From the NCBI GenBank assembly GCA_963971535.1, contig OZ020593.1, forward strand, positions 13,017,689-13,081,688: a DNA stretch of 64,000 bases. Reading direction: 5' to 3'. Shown in pieces: positions 1 through 10,711 of this stretch. The DNA comes from Notolepis coatsorum (lineage: Eukaryota; Chordata; Actinopteri; Aulopiformes; Paralepididae). The position numbers were made by a program, and so were the translations under genes. Each line of letters starts with the position of its first letter. Position 1 is the first letter of the stretch. The notes under the pieces are model-generated. The model was not told the origin of the DNA. It searched no databases and saw only the letters and a program-made list of their open reading frames with translations.

Positions 1-95
1 TTGCACTCTGGTTGGATGCAAGACTTCTTTTCGTTCTACTGTATTTGTGCTGTATGATGACAATAAATCTGAATCTAATCTAATCTAATCTAATG
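1..95 (+). repeat. Dispersed repeat A, 3' end (LINE-like tail)
   Basis: The start of the window holds a tail reading TGCACTCTGGTTGGATGC, then GATGACAATAAA, then (TCTAA)n. Matching copies lie near 21,346 and 27,790 on the minus strand and near 41,866, 42,900 and 56,260 on the plus strand. The AATAAA followed by a short tandem tail is what non-LTR retrotransposon 3' ends look like; assignment to a Rex1/CR1-like clade is a guess. Confidence 0.6.
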
Positions 96-156
96 TAACA
101 ACTAGTTTAAGGAAGGAATGCTGTGGACGTAATATTTATTTTCCACTCGACCGAGA

Positions 157-1100
157 GTGGCTTCTGGCTTAACACACAAAGTAAAAAAAAAAAAAAAGAA
201 GAAAAAGTACCACCGACCAAAACAAAGATCTGTCACTGAGGCTGATGTGTCAGTCCTTGCCCCACAATGGTGGAATGAACTTCTCACCGCAGTTAGGACA
301 GCCGAAACCCGTCAAATATTTCGCCGTCGACTAAAGACGCACTTCTTCAATCATTATCTGAAATTTTTTTCTTTTTTAAACTCTAACCCTAACTAACCTT
401 ATTGTCATGCACTTGTCCTAATATACTAGGGCTGTCCCCGACTAAGGATTTTGATGGTCGACTATGATTGGCCAAAATTAGCCGTTAGTCGACTATTGGT
501 CGACTAAAAAAAATATATATATATATATATAAATATAATATTATATATAATATTTGTAATTTTTTTATTTATTTTTTATATTTTTTTTGGGCTGTGGGGG
601 GTGCTTAATGTCTGAAGGAGTCGACTGAAGGCTTCTTGTCCTCTGCAAAAGCATGCAATTGGTCCACTGATGGATACATCTTGATATTTGTCTAGTCTAG
701 TGTGTTCATTAGATGGGTGAAATCCTCTTTCAGTGCCTCTGTGCCTGTTTTCGTAGGCAGTTAGTCTCTGGTATGCGTGCCATTGGCGTTAGCCACGCTT
801 CTAGGCCTCTTTTCTTTTGGAAAGAATGAAAAAATAAAATAAAAAAACAATAAATATTATAATTATAATTTTTTTGTATTCGACTAAGAGGTTGGCTAGT
901 CGACTACGGCTCCTTTCGACCGATTAGTCGACTAATCGACTAATAGGGGTCGGCCCTATAATATACTAACCCACACTCAACACTTTGATGAACATTGTTC
1001 CTCAGCTGATAGAGTCGTACCCTTCCCGCCGTCTTGTTGTACAAAACTTGTAAGTCGCTTTGGATAAAAGCGTTCAGCTAAATGACTAAATGTAAAATGT
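157..1100 (+). mobile_element. LINE relic (repeat B), C-terminal ORF2 plus 3' tail, split by a hAT element
   Basis: Bases 157-396 translate to a frame containing SVLAPQWWNELLTAVRTAE followed by an arginine-rich RRLKTHFF stretch, the usual end of CR1/L2-type LINE ORF2 proteins. The 3' tail resumes after a hAT insertion, at 967-1,100, with GTCGCTTTGGATAAAAGCG and an ATGTAAAATGTAAA end. The same tail occurs reversed at 25,945-26,135 and 52,915-53,110. A 3'-truncated, non-functional fragment. Confidence 0.7.
427..958. mobile_element. Non-autonomous hAT element with perfect 8-bp target duplication
   Basis: The 532-bp element begins TAGGGCTGTCCCCGACTA and ends with the near-complement ending GGGGTCGGCCCTA. 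It is flanked by identical 8-mers TAATATAC at 419-426 and 959-966. Subterminal GTCGACTA motifs occur many times at both ends and could be transposase-binding repeats. No transposase frame is present. It sits inside the LINE relic, so it is younger than that copy. Confidence 0.85.
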
Positions 1101-1331
1101 AAACGTGTCCTCGACCGTGCGAGAAGACGAGAAGAAGAAGACACACAAAGAGGACACTATTGACATCTACACGACCCCTACAACGCCGGACACCCGGCGA
1201 GAGACCAGAAACAAGGACATCATTTTTGTCTGCGGCGGCGACAGCCGGGGTATTTCCAGAGAGAGCAGGACTCCGGGAAAAGGAGAAGAAGAAGAAGAAG
1301 ACGGCACACAACACACAGAAAAACGGCATAA
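1101..1331. other. Unassigned purine-rich interval
   Basis: GAAGAA-rich low-complexity sequence. Short open frames on both strands lack any recognisable domain. No gene seen. Confidence 0.5.
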
Positions 1332-1549
1332 ATCAGCACAAAAACACATTTCCGGTGGCGTCTGGCCCCACGAAGTATAGCCCTCTGCTGTTACACTGTC
1401 TGGCTGGCGGGGGCTTGCCTTCATTATCCCCGGGAACAACGGGCCGCACTATTCAGACGGCGGCGTCTTCCAGCCAGGGCCTCTCTCTCTCTCTCTCTCT
1501 CCCCCTCCCAGCCTTCGCGATTACTCAGGCAGATGTCAGGAAAAGCCTA
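1332..1549 (+). repeat. Duplicated block 1, copy 1
   Basis: This ~218-bp block starts ATCAGCACAAAAACACATTT, contains a (CT)n run and ends near GTCAGGAAAAGCC. It recurs in the same orientation at 2,045-2,263 with a few small indels and substitutions. It flanks a TTAACCC array. Confidence 0.9.
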
Positions 1550-1770
1550 TAGACACAGTAAATAAGAATAGACAATAGAAGATCAGCTAAGACGTTTACA
1601 TGTTGACGTACAGTGGTCAGTTAACGGTCACCGTCGGTAGTGTGATAGGGAAAGGGTTAACCTGCTGTTGTGTGGGAGTGAAAGGGTTAACCTTCTTCTG
1701 TGTATTGTCGCAGTGAAAGGGTTAACCGTTTGGTAGTGCGGCAGTGAAAGGGTTAAAGAACCTTCAGCTT
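1548..1770 (+). repeat. Duplicated block 2, copy 1 (leader of TTAACCC array)
   Basis: Begins TATAGACACAGTAAATAAG and runs into the TTAACCC array. The same leader and array start recur at 3,594 with nearly perfect identity (offset 2,046 bp). This implies a recent segmental duplication of leader plus array. Confidence 0.9.
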
Positions 1771-2044
1771 CAAGGGATCTTAACCCTTTCACTGCCACAC
1801 TGCCAAATGGTTAACCCTTTCACTGCGACGATACAGAAGGTTAACCCTTTCACTACCACACGACAGACGGTTAACCCTTTCACTGCGACGATACAGAAGG
1901 TTAACCCTTCCACTGCCACACAACAAAGTGTTAACCCTTTCACAACCACACTACAGAAGGTTAACCCTTTCACAACCACACTACAGAAGGTTAACCCTTT
2001 CACAACCACACTACAGAAGGTTAACCCTTTCACAACCACACTAC
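1630..2044. repeat. TTAACCC minisatellite, array 1
   Basis: Units of ~30 bp run between successive GTTAAC (HpaI) sites. The consensus starts TTAACCCTTTCACT and ends CTACAGAAGG. Orientation flips near 1,755-1,790, so left and right parts can pair. The unit is a multiple of three without stops on either strand, which gives spurious decapeptide-repeat frames (VNPFTTTLQK). Further arrays lie at six other loci in the window. Confidence 0.95.
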
Positions 2045-2263
2045 ATCAGCACAAAAACACATTTCCGGTGGCGTCTGGCCCCCGAAGTATAGCCCTCTGC
2101 TGTTACACTGTCTGGCTGGCGGGGGCTTGCCTTCATTATCCCCGGGAACAACGGGCCGCACTATTAAGACGGCGTCGTCTTCCAGCAGCCAGGGCCTCTC
2201 TCTCTCTCTCTCTCTCCCCCAGCCAGCCTTCGCGATTACTCAGGCAGATGTCAGGAAAAGCCC
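2045..2263 (+). repeat. Duplicated block 1, copy 2
   Basis: Second copy of the 1,332-1,549 block, placed directly after array 1. It differs by a missing CA near the start, a few substitutions and a short insertion before the CT run. Confidence 0.9.
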
Positions 2264-2526
2264 TGGGTCACATCTCAGTTTCCCCCTGTCTTCTTCTTCT
2301 CAAACGACGACGGCTACGCCTTAAAGATTGGGCTTAGCATGAGGCCCGGTCGGCCTGTTGGCAGGCGGCCAGAGGCCCTCAGGACCTCTGCTTCACAGCG
2401 GCAGCAGCAGAGGGATTGAGTTACAGAGAACGAACGCACCCTGGAAATGAGGTCCTGGCCTCTGCTATAGCGTCCTGCCTCGTCCTCCACCACAGCCCCC
2501 TCTGTCACTGGGTACACACGGCATAA
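2264..2526. other. Unassigned interval
   Basis: Moderately GC-rich sequence without a recognisable gene or repeat. Confidence 0.4.
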
Positions 2527-2606
2527 TCAAGTGTGTGTGTGTTGGGGGGGTGAGATGGGGGGGGGGGGGGGGGGGTGGGAGAGGGTTTGAGTGTGTGTGT
2601 GTGTGT

Positions 2607-2658
<52 letters not shown>

Positions 2659-2695
2659 GGGGGGTGAGATGGGGGGGGGGGGGGGGAGAGGGTTT

Positions 2696-2779
<84 letters not shown>

Positions 2780-2810
2780 GGGGGGTGAGATGGGGTGGGA
2801 GAGGGTTTGA

Positions 2811-2856
<46 letters not shown>

Positions 2857-2956
2857 GGGGGCTGAGATGGGGGGTGCAGGGAGAGGGTTTGAATGTGTGT
2901 GTGTGTGTGTGTGTTAGGGGGCTGAGATGGGGGGTGCAGGGAGAGGGTTTGAATGA

Positions 2957-3002
<46 letters not shown>

Positions 3003-3034
3003 GGGGTGATATGGGGTGGGAGAGGGTTTGAAAT

Positions 3035-3090
<56 letters not shown>

Positions 3091-3122
3091 GGGGTGATAT
3101 GGGGTGGGAGAGGGTTTGAAAT

Positions 3123-3190
<68 letters not shown>

Positions 3191-3222
3191 GGGGTGATAT
3201 GGGGTGGGAGAGGGTTTGAAAT

Positions 3223-3278
<56 letters not shown>

Positions 3279-3405
3279 CTGCGTGCGTGCATGTGTGTGT
3301 ATGTGTGTGTGTTAGGGGTGATATGGGGTGGGAGAGGTTTTGAATGAGTGTGTGTGTCTGTGTGTGTAGGTGTGTGTGAGTGTGTGTGTGTGTGTGTGTG
3401 TTTAC
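2527..3405. repeat. Compound (TG)n satellite with G-rich spacer
   Basis: Long (TG)n tracts alternate with a conserved spacer reading TTAGGGGTGATATGGGG then TGGGAGAGGGTTTGAA. About eight higher-order units of variable length (roughly 50-110 bp) are present. Each spacer carries several G3-G4 runs, and two carry G12-G16 tracts. Long Val/Cys reading frames here are repeat artefacts. Confidence 0.95.
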
Positions 3406-3475
3406 AAATGTGCACGGATGCGTGTGCTCAGGCTGTGAGTGTGTTTGGTGGTTTGTTACATAGTGTTATTGTCAT

Positions 3476-3560
3476 CAAGCAGAAGCCTTTATCTCAAACC
3501 TTTATTTCAACCCGTGAGACACCGAGGCCGCCCTCATTTACAGAGACGACGAGCTCACAG
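3476..3560 (-). mobile_element. LINE 3'-end fragment (family D)
   Basis: Reads AAACCTTTATTTCAACCCG then CCCTCATTTACAG. The same motif marks the 3' end of the minus-strand LINE at 17,240. A short truncated fragment. Confidence 0.5.
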
Positions 3561-3593
3561 AACAAAGAGAAGGTTTATCAGCGATCGTGCACA

Positions 3594-3815
3594 TATAGAC
3601 ACAGTAAATAAGAATAGACAATAGAAGATCAGCTAAGACGTTTACATGTTGACGTACAGTGGTCAGTTAACGGTCACCGTCGGTAGTGTGATAGTGAAAG
3701 GGTTAACCTGCTGTTGTGTGGGAGTGAAAGGGTTAACCTTCTTCTGTGTATTGTCGCAGTGAAAGGGTTAACCGTTTGGTAGTGCGGCAGTGAAAGGGTT
3801 AAAGAACCTTCAGCT
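3594..3815 (+). repeat. Duplicated block 2, copy 2
   Basis: Near-identical second copy of the leader at 1,548-1,770, again running directly into a TTAACCC array. Confidence 0.9.
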
Positions 3816-4336
3816 TCAAGGGATCTTAACCCTTTCACTGCCACACTGCCAAATGGTTAACCCTTTCACTGCGACGATACAGAAGGTTAACCCTTTCACT
3901 ACCACACGACAGACGGTTAACCCTTTCACTGCGACGATACAGAAGGTTAACCCTTTCACTGCCACACGACAAAGTGTTAACCCTTTCACAACCACACTAC
4001 AGAAGGTTAACCCTTTCACTACCACACGACAATGTGTTAACCCTTTCACAACCACACTACAGAAGGTTAACCCTTTCACAACCACACTACATACGGTTAA
4101 CCCTTTCACAACCACACTACAGAAGGTTAACCCTTTCACTACCACACTACAGACGATTAACCGTTCACAACCACACTACAGACGATTAACCCTTTCACTA
4201 CCACACAACAAAGTGTTAACCTTTTCACAACCATACTACAGAAGGTTAACCCTTTCACAACCACACTACAGAAGGTTAACCCTTGTAGTGTGGCAGTGAA
4301 AGGTTAACCTTCTGTAGTGTGGTAGTGAAAGGGTTA
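3672..4336. repeat. TTAACCC minisatellite, array 2
   Basis: The same 30-bp unit as array 1, with about 20 units and an orientation flip at both ends (GAAAGGGTTAA reads forward at 3,700-3,810 and again at 4,290-4,336). The array ends precisely in the TTAA that serves as the left target of the piggyBac-type element at 4,338. Confidence 0.95.
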
Positions 4337-4482
4337 AAGGGATAGTTCTGATTCTTGGAAACTTCCTGTCAGAAGTCAAGCCGACTGAAGACAACTGAGA
4401 TCTTCTTTGTGTGCACTGTGGTGTAGCGGTCAGCGTGTGCAGACAAGAGCTTGACCCCATTGACTTCGCATTGGTTTGCGGC

Positions 4483-6159
4483 CAGGGGTGTAAAGTACTT
4501 GAGTAATTGCACTTCGTTACAATACTTAAGTACTGTTTTGGGGGATTCTTACTTTACTCAAAGTATTATTATGTTTGTATACTTTTTTTTTTTTTTTTTA
4601 TATTTTATTTTTTTATTATTTTTTAAACATAAACATAAACATAACAACAAATTAGACTCACAAGCATTAACAGTAAACATCCAATGAAATCACCATTTGA
4701 ATCATTATAAATATAGTTTACGAGATATATACCTAATACTTGCTCTCTAATACCCTACATACATATGCTCTTGCTCGCCCCCCCCCCCCCCGGACCCCCA
4801 CTTGGATAATCCATCCATTTTCTTTCGTTTCTAACCAGGCACTACACTTCATATGCTAGTTTTTATTCTCTACTTATGTTTGTATACTTGTACTTTTACT
4901 CAATTACATTTCAGAGAATTATTATAATTTTTTTTTACTTTTACTTATGTTTGTATACTTGTACTTTTACTCAATTACATTTCAGAGAATTATTATTATT
5001 TCTTTTTTACTTTTTACTCCATACATTTAAAACGCAGACCTACAAAGTACAAAGTACAAATCTCGCAGGTCCAACTATTTCAATTCGTATATTTGTTTCT
5101 CTGGCCGAACTAACATTAAGGTTATTAATCCTGTGGCCGCACTTTATTTAAAAACAGCCAATCAAATCCCCATCAATGGAAAATGAACCCGCCCATACCC
5201 ATGCTGATTGGTCCTTGTGCAAGACTAGAAAGCGCGGATCTTTGATTAAACACCTGCTATCAGAAGAATAGACAGTCAGAGTGACAAGCTACAGAAGATG
5301 GCCACAAATGATAGTACAAGAGATGAAGAGGATGAAACGGAACATTTCATTGCCCCGGAATAAAAAACATTTTTACTTTAACTTTTTAATACGGACTCGG
5401 GGCTCTTAAGGGTTGGGGACCGTGCTGCGATGGTTGGTGAGGGAGGGGGCTTGGGGTGTTAAATGTATAATCTGTCTAATTTATTGTCTAATCATTGTTG
5501 TGTTAGTTGATGTCTTTGGATGTCTTTTTATGTATTATTGTTTTTTTTTTTGATCCACTTTTTCTCCCATTTTTTCTATATTTTCTCCCATCCCAATTTC
5601 GTATCATCCAATTCAACCCTCCCCTGTCACGAACGCTGTTTCTTGCCTCCCACAAGCCGGCTGCAATGTGGACTAAGTCATACATAGCACAAGTCCCCTC
5701 CGGTACTTGAGGTAACAGCAGTCGCATCTTTTCACCTGCGCAGCTCGATCTCTCAGTGTCGAGGAGTAACGCGTGGGAGGCTCACGCTGCCCCCGACACT
5801 TCCTGATTCTACTGCGCAGGCGCACCAACCGACTTGTAGGAGTCGCTTGTTCACAACGTTCGATCCCCACCCTTCAGTTTTCCCTCCCCGTAATACGGCC
5901 AATGTGTATTACTGCGGACGACCAGCTAAACTGAAAACAATGTGGAGAGCTGGATTCGAACACGCGAATCCTAGCGTCTCCACACTGGTGGCGAGTGCCT
6001 TGCCCACTACACCACCTAGCCGCCCCTTTTTATGTATTATTGTTATTATTGTGTTGTGAGTTGTGTTGTTTCATGTTTGAAAATTGAAAATAAAAAAGAT
6101 TTGATAAAAATAAATATAATATATATAATAACTTTTTAGTACTTAAGTACATTTAAAAG
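4483..6159. mobile_element. hAT-family element inside the piggyBac-type element
   Basis: The left end CAGGGGTGTAAAGTACTTGA is a typical fish hAT terminus. The right end (AGTACTTAAGTACATTTAAAAG) is its diverged complement. Probable target duplication TTTGCGGC (4,475-4,482) versus TATGCGGC (6,160-6,167). A 51-bp subterminal stretch is duplicated at ~4,875 and ~4,945. A short frame near 5,297 (MATNDSTRDEEDETEHF) may be the remnant N-terminus of a transposase; it soon meets a stop. Confidence 0.65.
5541..6025 (-). mobile_element. tRNA-derived SINE (family S1) with 17-bp target duplication
   Basis: On the minus strand it begins GGGGCGGCTAGGTGGTGTAG (tRNA-like A box) and carries GTGTTCGAATCC (B box). 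It ends in an A/T-rich tail at 5,541-5,600. Flanking direct repeats CTTTTTATGTATTATTG at 5,524-5,540 and 6,026-6,042 prove a retroposition event into the hAT element. Relatives lie at 10,712-11,157 and 12,033-12,474. Confidence 0.9.
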
Positions 6160-6982
6160 TATGCGGCACCACTGGTCTATAGAAATAAATGCATTCGAAC
6201 AAGAAACCAATGTATAGTAGACATAGCAATGGCAAAAAATTGCCAGGCCTAATGCGAGCCAGGGAAGTCTTGTGCTTGTAACGTGGCTTCATCTCGAAGT
6301 TTTCATCCACTGAGCCATGAGGCTCAACATGCTTGTTTGGTTGAGGTCTGAACTCGCCAAATTGCCCATAAATATAGTTTTTGTGGGTATTGTCCAGTTG
6401 TTGCTGTATGTTTTTATCTCCCAAAATTCAAGCAAGCATGAAAGCATTACAGTAACGACGTTGTGTGTGTCAGCAAGTTGATACAGCAAGCCTCTCCCGT
6501 GTTTTGGTACAAGCTCGCACACCACGCCCCCCGCTCCCACTGGCGCACACCCGAGACCACCTATTCCAGCGGTCCAGGTTTGGAGCGAATCAGCGTCCCC
6601 GGGGACGGGGGGGAGCGTTCTCAGTAGGACGGACACACCATTTTCTGGTGCGATCGGGCTGTGATTCGACCCACGAATGGTTAGTGAGAAAGCCCCCTAA
6701 AGCACATAGAATCCTTGACATCCGTGCCTGACTGTGATGATTGAGCCCCCCCCCCCTCTGTTTTTTGTCCCTATTTTAATTAATTTCTAACCCTAACGCT
6801 TTTTTTTGTGTGTATTTGTTTGTTATCGCTCTCTGTGGGTGGGATGGGGAGGGGCTAGTGGATAGGAACACATTTTTTTTAAAGGAAGATTTATTTCTTG
6901 AAAACATCCAATAAAGAAAGAAAAATAGGACTTTTGATAAAAATAGGACCAGGGTTCCAAAAACTCCAAACTATCCCTTTAA

Positions 6983-7436
6983 AAGTGCCGACCCATCATT
7001 CACAGTGATACGCAGTCAGGTCCGGGTCGTACGGCACTATATTATATTATATTCCATACATCCTTTTGGTCTTTGACATATTATTTGAACGCGTCCGCGG
7101 AGCCGCTCGTGTACTCGGCGCGGAGCGTTGCGGCTTTCACATCCAAACCCATTTCCCTTGGCAAGCGCCCCAGTGATCCCTAACTCCAAACTCTGTGGTT
7201 AGAGTAAACAGTCATTACACCCTCATCTGAGGAGCCAGTGGGGCCGCAGTGAGAGCGAATGTGTGTGTGATCACGCTGCCTGTATTTATGCTACAGAGAA
7301 TACAGTAGCGCTGATCAAAGCCGCCCCGCCCGCGGTATACAAATGACTCCTGCGATGCCGAGGAGCCTCCCTCTTCTATAGTCACAATCGTGAAAAGCCG
7401 GCTTCCTCCCCTCCCCTCCCCAGTGTTCAGATTCCG
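6983..7436. other. Unassigned, apparently single-copy interval
   Basis: No repeat copies elsewhere in the window and no coding signature. It contains GC-rich stretches such as GCGTCCGCGGAGCCGC. Confidence 0.4.
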
Positions 7437-8200
7437 ATGACTTTATTCACCATATTGTGTATACACAAATGGAACGTGATACGACATTTCAGTGCATAAC
7501 TTTTTTTCCACAAATAAGAATAACATAATAATATAAAGTGCAAAACAGGACAGAACAGTGAGACAACGATAAGACAATAAAGTGCAGTGGTTGGGGACAT
7601 GTAATACAGTGCAGCACAAAGTCAGTCCGACTTGAGTCCTGATTTTCAGGACTCGTGACTCGACTTGGACTTGAGCACTGACGACTCGGACTTGGACTCG
7701 AGCGTTGACCGCATTCGGATTCGGAAGGTGCAAACGAGGACTCTGACTTGTTAATTGATAAATACAACAAAAAAAATTTAATAGGCCATAATGATTTGGC
7801 ATAAGATATCGATGGCTATATCAATACCATAACATTATAAAATGTTGTGCAAGGGCAGACACGTGTGTTCCACCTACATGCTTTGTCATTTATGTTTATT
7901 AATGTAGAGCTTTTTTTTCTTTGTATGTCAGCTCTTTGACTGCCAGAGTGGAGTGGACTCGACCTTGACGACTCGGGACTCGGACTATAGGTAACGGGGA
8001 CTCGACTTGGGCTCTTCTTTGGTGACTCGGACTTGGACTCGGACTTGAACACTGGGGACTTGAGACTCGACTCGACTGGGACTCGAGATTTAGTGACTCG
8101 ACTACAAACACTGCTCCCCCACACACACAATTCTCGGGTTTGACGCTTTAAAAAAAGCTTTGGATCGTCCCCCCAGCCATTGGCTGAAGTCGAAGCCATT
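7437..8200. repeat. Degenerate ACTCGGACTTGG repeats with embedded LINE-like tail
   Basis: Irregular repeats of ACTCGGACTTGGACTCG occupy 7,620-7,740 and 7,945-8,105. Between and before them lies AT-rich LINE-tail-like sequence. Simple repeats of this kind occur inside some fish DNA transposons, but no terminal repeats were identified here. Confidence 0.5.
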
Positions 8201-8345
8201 CGATGCACAGGGAGGTTCCTTCTTTTAGTTTTTTAGTTTAGATCTGATCAGATGAAGGCCTTGTTGTGGTAATGGTCTACCTTCACTCACGTTGCCCTCT
8301 CCAGTTCAGATGTGGTCAGATCATGGAGGCCTTGTGGTAGTTCAT

Positions 8346-8735
8346 CATCAACCTTTATTTATTCTCGAAAAGACAATCGAGGTCACCCTCATTTTCAATG
8401 TCGTCGAGACTTTACAGACATTTCAATGCATACATTTTTACAATATAACAATAATACATATTAATAACTATATAGCACCACAGCAATTTGTATAAGATGA
8501 ACATAGGCATAAAATCAGCACACAAATTGACAGAATAAAAAAACATGCATAAATTGCAGACATAAGAATAGGTATAAAAGACAATAAAAGTAGTGCAATG
8601 TAAACGTGCAGACATGAGAATAGGCATAAAATAAGTACAATAGTACAATGTCGTCGCTCGAAGGCATGTGAACCCCTCCGGAACAGTCAGTCCCCCAAAC
8701 ACCCCACACATCAATCCCTATCACATCCTCATCCA
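8346..8735 (-). mobile_element. LINE 3'-end fragment interrupting a minisatellite
   Basis: Starts AACCTTTATTTATTCTCG and CACCCTCATTTTCAATG, like the family D LINE 3' end at 17,240. Degenerate minisatellite units lie before it (8,224-8,345) and the main array after it, so the LINE probably inserted into the array. Confidence 0.55.
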
Positions 8736-8739
8736 AGAC

Positions 8740-10262
8740 AGTTGTCTACCTCTGGTCAGATGGAGGCCTTGTGGTCAGATGGAGGCCTTGTGGTAGTGGT
8801 CTCTACCTCTGGTCAGATGGAGGCCTTGTGGTAGTGGTCTCTACCTCTGGTCAGATGGAGGCCTTGTGGTAGTGGTCTCTACCTCTGGTCAGATGGAGGC
8901 CTTGTGGTAGTGGTCTCTACCTCTGATCAGATGGAGGCCTTGTGGTAGTGGTCTCTACCTCTGGTCAGATGAAGGCCTTGTGGTAGTGGTCTCTACCTCT
9001 GGTCAGATGAAGGCCTTGTGGTAGTGGTCTCTACCTCTGGTCAGATGGAGGCCTTGTGGTAGTGGTCTACCTCTGGTCAGATGGAGGCCTTGTGGTAGTG
9101 GTCTACCTCTGGTTAGATGGAGGCCTTGTGGTAGTGGTCTCTACCTCTGATCAGATGGAGGCCTTGTGGTAGTGGTCTCTACCTCTGGTCAGATGAAGGC
9201 CTTGTGGTAGTGGTCTCTACCTCTGGTCAGATGGAGGCCTTGTGGTAGTGGTCTCTACCTCTGGTCAGATGAAGGCCTTGTGGTAGTGGTCTCTACCTCT
9301 GATCAGATGGAGGCCTTGTGGTAGTGGTCTCTACCTCTGGTCAGATGAAGGCCTTGTGGTAGTGGTCTCTACCTCTGGTCAGATGAAGGCCTTGTGGTAG
9401 TGGTCTCTACCTCTGATCAGATGGAGGCCTTGTGGTAGTGGTCTCTACCTCTGGTCAGATGAAGGCCTTGTGGTAGTGGTCTACCTCTGGTCAGATGGAG
9501 GCCTTGTGGTAGTGGTTTCTACCTCTGGTCAGATGAGGGCCTTATGGTAGTGGTCTACCTCTGGTCAGATGGAGGCCTTGTGGTAGTGGTCTCTACCTCT
9601 GGTTAGATGGAGGCCTTGTGGTAGTGGTCTACCTCTGGTTAGATGGAGGCCTTGTGGTAGTGGTCTACCTCTGGTCAGATGGAGGCCTTGTGGTAGTGGT
9701 CTCTACCTCTGGTCAGATGAAGGCCTTGTGGTAGTGGTCTACCTCTGATCAGATGGAGGCCTTGTGGTAGTGGTCTCTACCTCTGGTCAGATGAAGGCCT
9801 TGTGGTAGTGGTCTACCTCTGGTCAGATGGAGGCCTTGTGGTAGTGGTTTCTACCTCTGGTCAGATGAGGGCCTTATGGTAGTGGTCTACCTCTGGTCAG
9901 ATGGAGGCCTTGTGGTAGTGGTCTACCTCTGGTTAGATGGAGGCCTTGTGGTAGTGGTCTCTACCTCTGGTCAGATGGAGGTCTTGTGGTAGTGGTCTCT
10001 ACCTCTGGTCAGATGGAGGTCTTGTGGTAGTGGTCTCTACCTCTGGTCAGATGGAGGCCTTGTGGTAGTGGTCTCTACCTCTGGTCAGATGGAGGCCTTG
10101 TGGTAGTGGTCTACCTCTGGTCAGATGAAGGCCTTGTGGTAGTGGTCTACCTCTGGTCAGATGGAGGCCTTGTGGTAGTGGTCTACCTCTGGTTAGATGG
10201 AGGCCTTGTGGTAGTGGTCTCTACCTCTGGTTAGATGGAGGCCTTGTGGTAGTGGTCTACCT
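8740..10262. repeat. 38-bp minisatellite, about 40 copies
   Basis: The unit contains GATGGAGGCCTTGTGGTAG and GGTCTCTACCTCTGGTCA. Variants differ by single substitutions (AAGG, GATC, GGTT) or loss of one CT. The leading sequence TACCTTCACTCACGTTGCCC at ~8,278 recurs at the array's far end (~10,259). Confidence 0.97.
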
Positions 10263-10711
10263 TCACGTTGCCCTTGATAGCCTCGGGCCGAGGAACAACA
10301 GCTCCTCTGTGTCGGGGGTCGCGGTGGTCCATCCATCCACCAAGGAGCAGGTATTTCCTTTCAAAGAGAAATGCGATCAGAGCTGAGGGAAGAGAGGAAA
10401 GGTCACGTTTCTAAACTAAATCTAAATCCCCCCACTCTCTTCGCCCCTGGAGTTTGTTTTTTTCCCCTCTGGCAACGGACACCTTTCCTGTGAGACAGGT
10501 TTAGTCTATACTTTAAATATCACAGGTTTAGTGATATTTCCTTGAGGGGGGCGGGGGGGGGGGGGGGGGGGGCTATGTGGGCTTATTAGGTTTATATTGC
10601 ACACATATGTGCCTTGTAAGAAGAGAGAGATTATTGGAGGAACATGAATTGAGGAATAATGCATGAAAGGGAGAGCTGTATACTGTGAGAGCATCAGAAA
10701 TCAGAATCAGA
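10263..10711. other. Unassigned interval with poly-G tract
   Basis: Mostly non-repetitive. A near-uninterrupted G tract lies at 10,544-10,572. No gene seen. Confidence 0.5.

Larger units (their letters stand above)
4338..6978. mobile_element. piggyBac-type non-autonomous element, nested host of hAT and SINE
   Basis: The ends are AGGGATAGTT and its exact complement AACTATCCCT, flanked by TTAA at 4,334-4,337 and 6,979-6,982. TTAA target duplication is diagnostic for the piggyBac superfamily. Subterminal sequence also matches inversely (CTTGGAA / TTCCAAAAACTCC). No transposase frame is visible. Most of the length is a later hAT insertion that itself contains a SINE. Confidence 0.8.

Noticed and set aside
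2660-3320. Telomeric repeat (TTAGGG)
   Set aside because: TTAGGGG occurs once per spacer, not in tandem; no array of TTAGGG.
2535-3415. Val/Cys and Thr/His repeat proteins
   Set aside because: Pure (TG)n/(CA)n translation.
1744-4299. Proteins made of VNPFTTTLQK repeats
   Set aside because: The unit is 30 bp and stop-free on both strands; these are satellite artefacts.
8740-10262. CRISPR-like array of 38-bp repeats
   Set aside because: Contiguous head-to-tail minisatellite without spacers, in a vertebrate context.
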